Source: Thermomucor indicae-seudaticae
Taxonomy: Eukaryota; Mucoromycota; Mucoromycetes; Mucorales; Lichtheimiaceae
Length of the DNA stretch: 47,782 nucleotides
Direction of reading: 5' to 3'
NCBI GenBank assembly: GCA_000787465.1
Contig: JSYX01000250.1
Coordinates: forward strand, 1 to 47,782
The notes under the pieces are model-generated. The model had not been told where the DNA came from. It made no database searches and saw only the letters and a program-made list of their open reading frames with translations. How positions within the stretch are numbered: the stretch's first letter is position 1; each line of letters opens with the position of its first letter. The position numbers and the translations under genes were made by a program. Positions 15,284-27,147 of this stretch are shown here, in pieces.

Positions 15284-17149
15284 CTTATCATACTTTCTCA
15301 TGCATTTTACCCCGTCATTTAATTAGTCATCCAGAGTATGCTATGTACATGCCTTATACCGATCATCAATGAATTAACGTTATGTGGCTTCCTGATCCGC
15401 GCGCCGATCCCTAATATTTGTGTGACAGAGTCGATCGTTATCTCTTAAGCTCTTCTTGAGATTCACGTGTCAACGCTGATTTTCCACCTGAGGACAGGCC
15501 AGAAACGACCGAAGCAGATCCGCCCTCTGACAGGTTGCAGCCGACGGCCTCCTGACCGTTTATGGTAAGAAGGTCGACGCCACACTGAGTTTTCTTCTGC
15601 AAGACCCGTGGCGGAAATGAAATTGCCAACAGGGATTTTGGAACATGGTGGCTTTCCAAATCTGAAATACCATTGGCCAGAAACTCGGTTCCTGGATCAT
15701 CGTATACGCAGCGGTGTCCCTGCCCGTTCAGTTGGAAACTAAACTTTATCACACTACTACTCCACTTCTTATAGCAATGGAGACAGATGATTTCCCACTA
15801 AGCGCTGAGTAATGATTTGATAAGAGCACTGGGAAAAACCTTTCACCGTGTCACGAGAATCTGAATAAATACGTGAAACATTAACTATCTGGCAAAGGAT
15901 GCGCTTGCAATTCCAAACAAGACCGGACCTCGTATCCTGCTGAAATTGGTTGCATAAATATAGATTTTGGTATATCAAACCATCATTAATCCCTTACTAC
16001 AATGTTTGCTTAACTTGGGAGCAGGGGCCCGAGATAATAGAAGCAGAGTATGTGAACTATATGATGATTCCTTTGCTTTAAGATCTACCCTGGCTGAGAC
16101 TGCTTAGGTGGTATGAGTCACGCGCTTATAGCATACTCCTCCAAAGAGAGAGAATCCAGAGCTTTCGATGATACACTTTACGCGTTTCTTATCATATTGA
16201 CAAGAGACACTTGAATTCGGTCATTTTTTGATATTTGGTGAGGACATCCTCTCAACAAAAGGTCGAATAACCTAGGATCCAAACCGTAATACAATGTTTG
16301 CACTGGGTTTTCGCGGAAACGTGTAGGATAGTTTGCGGTTGCAAGGCACAGAGTTTTACGTTTTGTACGAACGAAATTCGCGTATTCGAAGACGAGCATC
16401 ATTTAGCATCCACTTCAAGTAAGTAAAAAGCAAACAGACGTCTTACCCTGTATGTATTAACCGATTCTTGTATATTCAATCTTGAGTACCTTCTCATGTA
16501 TTAAAGCAGAAAGAAGACCTTTGGGGGTGATGGACTCTACATCATATAACGTTTCAATGACTGCAAGATATATCACAGCAACCCTTCTCGTCCCAAAATC
16601 TCCAACAGGAACCAACCGGACCAGCTCGTTAATCAAAATGACCGTATACGTCGCTGTGAGCAAATATACATCAATAAGCATGATTTGAACCATAGAATGG
16701 TACCATAGAGTTGCGTTGTCACAGCTATGTGCAAGACATGTACAGAGCATAAACTCTAAAAGCAAAAGCCTGGATTATGCTACGTAATACGCAATAACTT
16801 GAGCGCAAAAATTCTTTGTCCTTTCGGCTCAATTGTGGTTCTCTGACCGACGCTAATGATAATTTGACGTGTTCTCGAGAAGGCGAACAGAGGACGAATA
16901 CCTCATGCTGCTATCGAAGGACAATTTACGATGCTTTTCTGGCCACCACTAATCTATGTTTTCTCTATATGTCCTAAAGACGTCCACAGCCTCACTCAGA
17001 GTATCAAGACGGTTATCTATGTGTGTGACGCATTGTACGACTGGATCCACTATTTCTATCACATGTTGATGCGCTAAGCTTGTTCTGCCACCACGTGGGA
17101 CTTCAATATCTTTTCTTTTCCTCTTATTTTTCATTCTCTATTGTGCCAA
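15284..17149. other. Unassigned region with a chain of minus-strand open frames
   Basis: Minus-strand open stretches at 15438-15752, 15769-15978, 16178-16402, 16457-16765 and 16949-17134 have protein-like composition (for example YPTRFRENPVQTLYYGLDPR). I could not join them with GT-AG introns in phase, and I recognise no domain. They may be a decayed gene, a very intron-rich gene, or chance. Confidence 0.25.
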
Positions 17150-17611
17150 ATGCTTGGTAAATGTCTAATCTACTTTCCTTTGTCTGTACTTTCCAGTACG
17201 ACGCATATCGCTACTTGGCCGATCCGAATAACATGGAGAGGAATGGCATATGTGCCGCACAGCTTGATTAACCTGATCGACCGCACATATCCGGTCGTCA
17301 CCTTTATTTTGTTGGCTGTTGGTTGTGGAGTTGTGATGGGAGGATGCGCTGGATTTGCCATCGAAGTCTTTACGTCCATGATGGTATCCGCCACCTGGGG
17401 TGATAAGCATAAAACAACAACAACAACAACGAGTAGTCAAGATCAAACTTTTCAAGAGGTGGATCCGCACTCGGACGATGATGAGGATTGCCAAGAGCCT
17501 TTGTTATCGTATATCCAGCAGAAGCATCAAGAATCAATCAACGAGAACAGCCCTTCGCATAATATGGACTTTATCGGCCTTAGACGCAGATCCCCGCCAG
17601 TAAAGGCATGA
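17150..17611 (+). CDS. Small membrane protein with one strong hydrophobic helix
   Basis: Unrecognised single-exon frame, 153 residues from the ATG at 17150. A second in-frame ATG (MAYVPHSL) about 105 bases further on is an equally plausible start. A strong hydrophobic segment, FILLAVGCGVVMGGCAGFAI, is followed by a Thr-rich, acidic cytosolic-type tail (EVDPHSDDDEDCQEPLL) and a basic Pro-containing C-terminus. Glycine-rich packing in the helix suggests a hairpin or an oligomerising helix. The gene converges with the tail-anchored protein gene at 17867. Function unknown. Confidence 0.65.
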   Translation: MLGKCLIYFPLSVLSSTTHIATWPIRITWRGMAYVPHSLINLIDRTYPVVTFILLAVGCGVVMGGCAGFAIEVFTSMMVSATWGDKHKTTTTTTSSQDQTFQEVDPHSDDDEDCQEPLLSYIQQKHQESINENSPSHNMDFIGLRRRSPPVKA

Positions 17612-17866
17612 ACAGCCATTCTCGCTCACCTTGCTATATCCATCATATGGCTAATTATATTCCCTTTTTCTGTTTGCTTGCGAAGAAGAACAAAAGGGAG
17701 CACTGACTAGGTATCCCAAGGTAGTAATAGTATGTACAAGGTAGTTTAGCACGCGAGGGGAGGGAGGGGGCTGATTTGGGGACAAAGATAGGGATGAAAT
17801 GTGATTGGTATGGTAAAATGACCTGGCGAAAAATGAAGAAAGAGATGCAAGAGGGAAGGGGATGTG

Positions 17867-18514
17867 TTAAAAGATATCATGATGGTAAGCGCACATGAAA
17901 TGGTATACCAAGCCAACAAGACTGGCAAGCAAAAGAATCCGGAAAAGTCGCCAGATATATTCAGAAATCGGTAATCGACGATGACCATCATCCACTTGCA
18001 AAACGGCGTCTGGGGGTTCCTTGAGTAAACTAGGCGCGAACACTTCTTGCTTTGACTCTCGTCGTCGTCGCTCCTGTTCCTCTTCGTGCAATTCTGCAAC
18101 CTGCTCAATAACCTCCTGACTTCGTAACTGTTCGGAAATCACTTCGGCAACCAAGGGTGCCCCCGTCTTCGCAATCAAGGCTTCGACAACTTCTTGAATG
18201 ACACCCTTACGTTCATCTTCTAGATTAGCTTCTTCCAAAGCGGCCTGCGCGAGCTCAATAAATCGATCCTTGTTGCCGTCTGCCCCAAAGTCGTCACGAT
18301 CACTCCCATCGTGCAGGTCATTGGGACGGTACGGTCGTCGTCTGTTGAAGGCTCGAACGTCGGCAAAACTTTCCGAAGGTCCTTCTTCGAAGTCGTCTTC
18401 CTTCTCGTCGTCGTCATTATCATTGCGTTCCCAATGTTTACCCCCCGGTTTAAGATGGCGCGAATGGATCTCGTTTCGCATTGACAGCAGGTCTTGATGA
18501 CGAGCGGTAATCAT
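17867..18514 (-). CDS. Predicted tail-anchored membrane protein, function unknown
   Basis: Single-exon frame of 215 residues; not recognised. The N-terminal half is charged (NDNDDDEKEDDFEEGPSESF). A helical, Glu-rich middle follows (AQAALEEANLEDERKGVIQE). The only transmembrane segment is near the C-terminus (LFRILLLASLVGLVYHFMCA), leaving about six residues outside. This topology is that of a tail-anchored protein of the ER, mitochondrial outer membrane or peroxisome; which of these cannot be told from sequence. It starts at the first ATG, with clear coding composition throughout. Confidence 0.8.
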   Translation of the reverse strand: MITARHQDLLSMRNEIHSRHLKPGGKHWERNDNDDDEKEDDFEEGPSESFADVRAFNRRRPYRPNDLHDGSDRDDFGADGNKDRFIELAQAALEEANLEDERKGVIQEVVEALIAKTGAPLVAEVISEQLRSQEVIEQVAELHEEEQERRRRESKQEVFAPSLLKEPPDAVLQVDDGHRRLPISEYIWRLFRILLLASLVGLVYHFMCAYHHDIF

Positions 18515-20854
18515 TAGTCCAGAGGAAGAGGAAAAGAGTCAGAATCAAGCGTAGCGGAAGAAGAAAATGAAATTTTCAACGCGGACATCATGTGGGGTCA
18601 TGCATCCGTTGGCCTGGGCTTTTCCTGTGCACCCGTCCTTAACTTTCCCATGTGCGCTGCTTACTATATAGTAAATTATCGAGAACTGTTGTCTACATAC
18701 TCATCTGGTTAAAATCACGAAGGAGGGTCTTTTCTCATTCCTGTTTTACAAAGACAGTTGCGTGCATAGCCAGCGATAAATGACAACGACAATGACAAGT
18801 GCTCATCATATTCCAAGTAAAGAAAAAGATGTCTTTATATATGTCACTCATGGTATACATATTACAAGACTTTAGTTCAGTGATCACTGGCGTTCAGAAT
18901 CAAACATGCAAGACTGGTTTCCGTTGCAGGACAGAAACACGATATGCACCCAAACGCAAGCATACCTTTTTTCGTAAATGCGCGTAGAGCAATCTACTGT
19001 GCGGAATGCTGATAAGCAATCTGTTTTGTCGGTAAACAATGATATTCTTTGCATTAATTACCAGTGTGCAATTTGCGGAAAGCACAATCCACTTCACACG
19101 CGTAAACTGTCGTCTTGCCTTTTGCATATTTGCTATTATGAAACAGTAATGGAGTCGAGTTGCTGATTCCAATTGACGAGTCAGAAAAGCCAGTACTTCA
19201 ATGGCTGTAACAAGATAACTCTTATATCAAAGCTGGCTAAGCACTTGCGAGATGCAGAAGACACTGATCTTGTCTTACTGCAGCCTGAAAGCAGCAGTAT
19301 GATAAAGCAGGCTTAGGTACTCACAGTATGTAAAAGAGGAAGAGGCTATTGAGGAACACGGTAAGCTGGGACTCTGAATGATAATTCTATACATATTGTC
19401 GATGGCCACGACACGTCACGTCCCAGCTGCATCGTTATATCCAGTGTCCTCGCAATAGACGCACTTATGGCACGTCAGGCGGATGCGTGTCCCTGAAACT
19501 GACTTGCGTTTCAAGATAGTCAATTTACCCAATATGATGGTCGTCTAAAGGATTACCGACATGGAGAGAAGGACGGTCTTCACCGGTAATTATCAAGATT
19601 AAAAAGTGGTCTCAGGCGCACTTGCACTTATACTAGTGTGAATAAGAAAGAGACAGGTGAGGAGAGCGACGAGAACCCAGGTTGGCTTTTATATACCCCG
19701 CTTTATCCATACCCCGCTGGACATATTTCCTAACTAGCTCTCTTCGCACGCTTACGTGATGGTATTCGCGAGAGTCCTTATTTTGCTCGTGTCTAATACA
19801 GCGTGTCCGATTAGACGTTGATCGACAATCAATTGATTTAACTTTCTGTGATGGCATATAGTGCTAGCACTGAAGTAAGGCTGCCTTTAGATAAAATGAT
19901 GGATCTTGGTCTCGACACAAAGATAGTTAACTTCGGCCATACTCGATAAGTTGATAGGAAGAATCGGTTACCAATGTATCGATCTTTATCCAGCCTTGAG
20001 TCTGAAGGAAAAGGAATTCGTTTCACTGCAAGCAAGACGTCATGAAGTGGTAGATAATACCCTATTGCCCAACCGAGCATTTTCTTCTCAGTATGAACAC
20101 AAAAAGCAAGAAATCAGAACCATCGCTCATATCTGTCTGCCTTCCTTCCAGTCGAAATGCTCACTGTTCTCTTACGGTCGCCATTTGTAACACCGTCAAG
20201 TCATGCAACACATGATGCACGACTGCGCATAGACCGTGCGCCACGCGCTTCGAGTTAGAGAACAAGATTTTACTCTTCCGTTATTCCTTACTTGTCTTAT
20301 AATATACGAGTCAATCAAACATTTTTTCTGGAATGATTTGCCCCTTATTTCCTTCAGCCAGCATTGATATGCATGACAGCTCTTGCTGTCTTGTTTCGAC
20401 AGGTACGTATTATCTGAGTTTGACAGTTATACGCTGTGCAGCGTCGTACCTTCCTTGGGTCGACGCCTGCCTCCGCTCGTCCTGAAGAAAAATTGGTTTA
20501 GGATGTATGGAAGCACCTCCGATATCAAGTATCCAGTCAGTCGGACAAACGAATAATTCTTACGTGTAAGCCCTAAGTGCTGCGAAACAAACAAACGGTG
20601 TTACATGATGCATTTGCCTCAACGTGCCTATCAGTGATTATTTACGGCGCGCATGTTATGGTGGCGGGAAACCATGCAAAGTTTTAGCCAAACTTTTTTT
20701 GAAGGCAAAAAAAAAAAAAGATGCAGGTTACTCTTTCATAGCCGAAGTCAGGCGATCCTACCTCTTTTTTTCTTTTTTTCTTTTCTTTTTTTGTCTTGTT
20801 CTCTTTTTTCCCCATATTTCCTTTTCTTTCTTGTTGTTTGTGAAAGAAAGGCTC
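18515..20854. other. Long region without a supported gene
   Basis: About 2.3 kb with only short, conflicting open frames on both strands. A few stretches look protein-like (near 19515-19600 and 19951-20190) but are interrupted and have no splice context, so they may be fragments of a decayed gene or element. A poly(A) run at about 20708-20719 and T-rich tracts at about 20763-20812 precede the tetraspanin start and probably belong to its promoter. Confidence 0.35.
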
Positions 20855-22162
20855 ATGCCATTAGAAGACAGATTTATTTCTCGGCGGACGAGGGGATTAC
20901 GCGAATCCGTTGCCCTGTGCCATCTAGTAATCGTGGTAAGTAGACAGTCATTGCAAAACGCGAATTCATATAAACGACTGGTCATTTACGTCCCTTTCCT
21001 CCACATTTATTATAGGTAGCAGGTTTAGCTCTCTTATCATTAGGTCCGTTCTTTATCCTGGAGTCTTTTCTGTTTCAGAGATAGCAGGACTTGGCTGTTA
21101 TCTTGGCTGTTTTCCTTTTCTGACAGCAAGGCCCCATTCTTCTTAGGCGCTTATACCATCAACTCCAGCGTGAGCAAAACTACATCCTTTTCTGTACTAA
21201 GTGTGGGCTGTTTAATCGCCCTTATATCCTTCATCGCTTATTTTGGCGCACATATCGAACATATCGGATTCCTAAAGGCTTACAGTAGTGCCGCTGCATT
21301 GCTGCTGATTACAGAAATAGGTAAACTCACCCCATTGTCACAGAAAAAAATGTGATTTAACTTTTTCTCCTGATTGGTCCAACCCCTTTCTAGTATGTGT
21401 GGGCATTGTCTACGCACATCGAAAAGAAGTATGTACAGAACAACGTCAACAAAAAAAAAGAGAGAAAAAAGTGCATTTATACTGGAAAGTTTAGTTGGAT
21501 TTTTACGGCAGCAAAACTTGGGACTTTTTCAGCACTCATGATGGACGATTTTTGCTTGATGTAGAAACGACGTATGAAATATATATGTACACACAAACGG
21601 CTGATATATCCGCTGTACGACTTATATGCGCTCTTTCGTTGTTAGATTGCAGTGTTGCGGATATCAGTCTCCAGAAGATCGGCCTATACCAAGCATGACT
21701 TGCCCTTCTGTCGTCGGGTTAGAAGACTTTGGTGGCTGTAGGGATGCTTTTGTGGAGACATATCGGCTATGGAAAGATTGGATCGCGGTAATTGCTGTCT
21801 TTGTCATCGGTGCGAAGGTCAGTCGGTTCGGATCAACATTGATGTTATCTCTTTTTACTTATGCGATTCCTCTTACTTGTTAGCTATGTGCTTTGCTTAC
21901 AGCCATCATCTTAATTGTCATGATTGAGCGTGATTCAGAGGAAGAACGGACATACAGGACACTGCTTTCGACACAAAACAGCGGTTGGTATGACGGACCT
22001 GGAGCATCCTCTTCGACCTGTCCGGGAAGTCCAGTATTTGGCCGCCATCCGCCTCTTTACTTCTCTCGACTCACTTTCTCTCATCCGCCATCTTTACACC
22101 AAAACCCGTCAACTTCTCGTGTCCCTCGCTACGGAAGTACGCTATCTAGTTCTTCAAAATAA
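20855..22162 (+). CDS. Tetraspanin
   Basis: Four-helix membrane organiser. In other fungi the tetraspanin Pls1 is needed for polarised invasive growth; whether this is that orthologue is unknown. Exons: 20855-20935, 21016-21043, 21147-21320, 21394-21428, 21495-21571, 21646-21817, 21884-22162 (281 residues). TM1 is HLVIVVAGLALLSLGAY. TM2-TM3 show the family pattern GCLIALISFIAYFGAHIEHI, then GFLKAYSSAAALLLITEI with the conserved Glu. The large extracellular loop has the diagnostic CCG (135-137), followed by MTCP and GGC, giving four loop cysteines. TM4 is DWIAVIAVFVIGAK plus LCALLTAIILIVMI. The C-terminal tail after 21960 is open in two frames; I kept the frame continuous with TM4. Confidence 0.88.
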
Positions 22163-22718
22163 CCCCTTCCTCGCTCTCCAACACCACAATCAGACCACCA
22201 TTACAGCAGACCCATAATTATATAACGAGCCATTATACTATCGTCCATTAATGTCGCAATTGTACATTTTTCAGCATTCTTAATTTGCTTTTCTTTTTCT
22301 CTTTGGACCTGCAGGAAAAAATAAAAAAAACGTACTATTACTGTCAACAACTTCACTGCATAGATCTGACCATTGATCGTCGCCAAACCGTTTGTACAGA
22401 GCTCTTCGTGGCTTTCTGTGTTGAGGATCCTCCGCAGAACCCATGGATGGCAAGCTGGTTTGTCGTTGTAAGCAATGCAATGCTCAGTGTTACTCACTTT
22501 GAGGCAGCTTATGGTCCATCATCCTTAACATGTCTATGGTGCGTTCTAATGTAGGATCTGGATTATACAGTAACCGTTCCTACCACACTGAAAGCTTTGC
22601 GCCATCGTCATCAACTGCATAAGCCAGTAAATGATAACTATCCAGAACGACGCGTAAGCACTTGGATGATATAGAGCTTTAAGCATCGGACAATCCGCTT
22701 TTCTTTTCCTTTGCTCCG
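22163..22718. other. Intergenic region between tetraspanin and JMJD4 genes
   Basis: No gene recognised. It contains the tetraspanin 3' UTR and the JMJD4 promoter. Minus-strand open frames here overlap the following gene and look like shadows. Confidence 0.45.
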
Positions 22719-24037
22719 ATGGAGAGTGTACCGTACTATGAGAAGCCTCCAACATATGATCATTTTCTTCAACACCATCTGATTCCAAACATTCCGGCAC
22801 TTTTCGGTCCAGCCTTGACCGCGGAATGGAAGGCAAGGCAAACATGGGTGGAGCCCAATGACAATGCTGCAGGAGAGGACCAACCTGCGACAAAACCACG
22901 CTTTGCGTATCTTCGCGAGCAGTTTGGCAAAGCATGTGTTAATGTCGCCGACTGCACTGTGCGAGATTTTAGCGATCAAAAGAGGTTGAAATTGACCTTT
23001 GACGAATTTGCTACTGTCTGGGAAAACGACGGTTCATATTACTTGAAGGATTGGCATTTTTGCAAAGCATTTCCAAGCTACGAAGCATACAAGGTTCCTG
23101 ATTTGTTTGCAGGTAAAAGGGACGGAAGAAAACAAAGAGGCGGCGGAAAAAGACTAAGGACGGCAGACAGATGATTGGATGAATGAATATTGGCTGCAGG
23201 AACAAGAGGATGATTATCGTTTCATCTATATGGGTGGTCATGGCACCTTTACACCATTCCATGCTGATGTGTATAGGTACGTATGTGTACGCATCATGGC
23301 ACGATATGAAAGAAGGATGACTGAGCGGAAATGTTGTTAAACAAGGTCGTACTCATGGTCTAGCAACATTTGCGGAATCAAGAAATGGACGCTTTTCCCG
23401 CCGGGTCAAGAGCATCTTTTCAAGGATCGCTTGAACAATTATGTCTATGATATACGCTCCGTGGATAGGAAACAATTTCCTGATTTTGAAAAGGCCAAAC
23501 GCATCGTGGTCTATCAACGAGACGGAGAGACCCTGTTTGTACCCAGTGGATGGTTTCACCAGGTTGTACACAGAGCTAGCCATTCTGATAACAAACAACG
23601 ACTCACTCATGAGAACATCTCAGGTGGAGAATATTGGGGCGACGATATCCATCAACCACAACTGGTTTAACGCATGCAATTTGCAGCTAACCCTCGAGTC
23701 GCTTATTCGTGACCTTGCTGATGTGAAGCGGTCTATTCAGGACGTTCGCGAGTCGATGAACGAACTGGAGTTTACAACGACGTGTCAGCAACTTTTGCTT
23801 ATGCACAGTGGATGGGACTGGTCAATCTTTCTACGACTTCTTCGCTGCGTTGCACGACGGTTAGCGAGTCAGACATCTGCCGATTTGCAGCCGGATCCTC
23901 TTTGGCAGGTTCAGAGGATAGAAACAGCGCTAAATGAATTGACATCATCTGATCCTCAAATAGATAAGTATTTGGAAAGCATAGGCCTAGCATCTTGTAT
24001 TCCAGATATTCGACAATTCATCACTAGAATAAGTTAA
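22719..24037 (+). CDS. JmjC-domain hydroxylase, JMJD4 family
   Basis: Fe(II)/2-oxoglutarate-dependent oxygenase. JMJD4 in mammals hydroxylates a lysine of the release factor eRF1, supporting accurate translation termination. Exons: 22719-23112, 23171-23276, 23346-23565, 23624-24037 (377 residues). The iron ligands are visible: His162 and Asp164 in GTFTPFHADVYRSYSWSSNI, and His252 in ATISINHNWFN. The intervening CGIKKWTLFPPGQEHLF and ETLFVPSGWFHQV are hallmark JMJD4 blocks, and the N-terminal region carries SYYLKDWHFCKAFPSYEAY. The junction at 23565/23624 was chosen because it gives HQV followed by VENIGATISINHNW. The C-terminal ~110 residues are helical. Family call is strong; the eRF1 substrate is inferred by homology. 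Confidence 0.92.
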
Positions 24038-24307
24038 ACTGTTTGCAACTTTATTCTTGTGGGACATACTTGCTGGACAGGTTTTATCTAACCGGGTTTT
24101 TGGACTTGGATGTACATAGATTATCAATTTTGAAATAGAAGGCCGAGGCTTTCCTCGGGACGTTGGGCGATAGTGCTCGGTTTGTCGGTCTGGGAACTGA
24201 CCTTTAGCAAGCAACCCTGAGTGTCCCGCGGTGACAATTTTCTTTCTCCTCCTCAAAAACATAAAAAATAAGAGCGAGCGAGAGAGATAACAACCTTGGA
24301 GGTTTTC

Positions 24308-26670
24308 ATGGTCAATAGCCCGATAGGAGTGTCTCTGCGTCCTGACGCGATCACAGCAACAACAGCGACTGCCTTATCTTCTTCCTCAATGACCGCCACT
24401 CCTACTTCGATGCTACACTCTTCAACAATGTCCTCCATTCTTCCCTACAGCTTTGACAGTCATCCAACCTACGCCGCCTCTCATCCTTCGTCCTCTGTTT
24501 CCGGTTCACATTTCTCGTCGTCACCCGCTCATGCCACTTCGTCTCTCCGTATCAATAATTCCTCTTCCAGCATCAATCCTACCGACACCGCTGGTTCATC
24601 TTCCCAACCACCTCCCTCGCATCCACCACATCATTCAATGACGGTGGCTGAGTGGGCAGGTATAAAACAGGACACAAGTATGTGTTATCGAGCTCGCTTA
24701 GACAACTTGTGTGCTAAAGTTGATGCCCTTAGTATCCTGCAGGGATTTTCCGAGTGTGGCCCAGCCTGATAGCGGTGATTGGCGGGATGTTCATCGTAAT
24801 ATTAAACGCATGGATCAGCTATACGATGCCACGTTCTACTCATGGCTCAAATCCGAGGACAATGTTCTCGTTACAGCCATGTATCTCCACCGTATCGCCA
24901 ATGAATATCCTCTTGAACGCATAGCGAATGCTCTTAAATGGCTCGTGGCGGACTGGCGCTGGGAAAGCACCAGTATACTAGTCCGCCATGTGACCGTGGA
25001 TTGGTGTGATGAAGCTGGTAAGATGATATTTCTTATTTTACAGCGAACGATACCGAACTAGCCTATCTGCAGGTGACCTGAAACGAGCGTACCTATTGCG
25101 ACACTTGACACAGAGCTGGGCAACGCAGTATACAGCTACGCTTATTACCACCATCCTCGCCACTCCACCTTATCTTTCGGCCGATAATGCTCAACGAGAG
25201 CGCTTTTTACGTGCTTTTACCCGAGATTGGGATTTCTCAAAGCTCTCTGAATTTTTCATGTATCTTCAGAGCAGAGCCAACGTCGATTATAAGCTTAAAT
25301 GCATCATGTTGCAGGAAGCAGCTCGCCGAGAACGCGAAACCTTAAGCGCTAAGCTCAATAACCGAAAGAGGCGGAATAATAAAATTCGACAGGATAGCAG
25401 CAGCGAAGCCAAAGTGGAACTCACCGCTACGACGTTATCAGAAAAGTCGACAGCGGATGCCGACAACAGACCCGGAACAGCCATGAACCCCGACAGTGTG
25501 GCGAACAGCAGCGGTAACTCACACGTAGACACCATAATGACGCAGATACCTAGCAGTGCCGAAAGGGTTACAGCACCTGCTGCGACTGGGTCCTCGTCTG
25601 AGGATACATCATGGCGACACCATCACCGTAGGACGTCCAGTAATGATATTGCTGATATGAATAAACGCTTTCGTCTATCGCAGCCGGAACTAGAGTCGGA
25701 AGATGCACAAAGTGTAGCATCCTCGTCGTCTGCAGTTCCGTCGTCCTCGGCAAGTGTCGGTTGCGTCTCAAATGCTGCTTTGCCAGGTCCTTCACCATCC
25801 AACTCATCCGCGACAAACGCAGGTGCGACAGCTTCTGTATCCTCCACAGCTGCTGCAACATCTACAGTGGCTCGTCGTGCCGCGACGCCAGATCATGCGT
25901 ATCGTCATCACCTTCGTTGCGCATCGCCTGTTTCTTCCGAAAGCGAAGACGTTGACATGGACGCGGATGTAGGAAGTAACAACGCCAACGGGTCTGAAGC
26001 CGGCGGCAACACGAACCTAGGCGCAGATACCGGCAATGCAAATGGTTTAAGCAGCGACTTGTCTCACCTTCACCTCAGCTGCTCAAGGCTGAGCAGTAGT
26101 GCCGCATCATCAACCCCGGCAGCCGGATCGGGAACTTCCACCGGTCATCATCACCTCCACCACCTTCACCGTCACCATTATTATCATCATCATCATCAAC
26201 ACCGTCACCGTCACCAACACCATTCCTGTACTTCCGCAGTGGCAAGAGCCGCATCTTCGCCGCCAAGTGCATCACCATCATCCACGACAACGACAACGAC
26301 GGGTACTTCCTCCTCCTCCGTTGTATTTGCTCCGACGCGTCACCATAGTTGCTGCCAAGCAGCAACAACAGCCACGGCCGCGACATCTTCTTCTTCGCAT
26401 CTGCAAGTCCATGGCTTCCGTCTTCGACGGAGATCAAGTTCAAGCTCCTCAACAACATCCACGGGATCAGCGAGTTCTGTAACTTCTCACCGAGGAGGAG
26501 GAGGACTTGAACAGTCGTCACATCAGGCTCAATCTTCTTCGCAACAGCAACAACAACAACAACAACAACAACAAAATACGGAGGACGATGGATCGTCTAG
26601 TATGAAAAAGAGAAATACGCCCATGAGTGCTGGTAATAACAATAGGGCACATCGTTTTTCCGATGAATAA
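24308..26670 (+). CDS. Large Ser-rich protein with helical core, poly-His and poly-Gln tracts
   Basis: Not assigned to a named family. Proposed exons: 24308-24659, 24733-25017, 25073-26670 (744 residues). The N-terminal ~115 residues are Ser/Thr/Pro-rich. A conserved-looking helical core follows: WRDVHRNIKRMDQLYDATFY, ALKWLVADWRWESTSILVRH, then LTQSWATQYTATLITTIL and FTRDWDFSKLSEFF. The repeated 'L-x-x-DW/SW' pattern suggests a HEAT-like solenoid. The C-terminal ~480 residues are low complexity, with a His-rich tract (about 26146-26222) and an uninterrupted poly-Gln run (about 26543-26575). The first intron is uncertain. An acceptor at 24701 would keep a different frame that stops at 24769, so I used the acceptor at 24732, which gives a 73-nt intron in phase. 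A nuclear regulatory role is plausible but inferred. Confidence 0.72.
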
Positions 26671-27147
26671 AATGGAAAAAAGAGCTTTTCATCTTTTCTT
26701 CTTTCAAATGGATGAAGAACTCTGTATTCCCGTCAAGTGAATCACACTTTGTAGCTACAATGGATCTGGCTGAAACGACTCAGTTGGCCTTATTAGCCAC
26801 TCGTTTTAGCGAATAGATCTGGTTACATTACGTACTACGATTATGGCTGTGCTTAGAATTGTCACCAAGAAGTATCAAAGCCCAACGTAGTTATTGAAAC
26901 GAGTCTTGTAGTGATCTCCGGCCAAATTTCACTCTACTTCCTCGATTGTCGAGAAGCTCGGGTCCAGACGAATCGTATACGCGAAGCACACTTTCTGTTC
27001 GATCCATGACCAGACAGGCTGCATTATTGATGATGTTCTATATGTGTTTTTCGCGAAAATTCGCTATATCCTTTTTTCTTTGCATGAAATTTTCTGAGTT
27101 ACGGCAGGCGTTTTCTTTCCAATCTTCGATCTTCTTGCGCACGCATC
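26671..27147. other. Intergenic region, DIM1 promoter
   Basis: No gene or repeat recognised. Contains the 3' UTR of the Ser-rich protein gene and the DIM1 upstream region. Confidence 0.45.

Noticed and set aside
26075..26521. 148-codon minus frame within the His/Ser-rich exon
   Set aside because: It is a by-product of low-complexity codons on the plus strand, whose frame is continuous over 1.6 kb.
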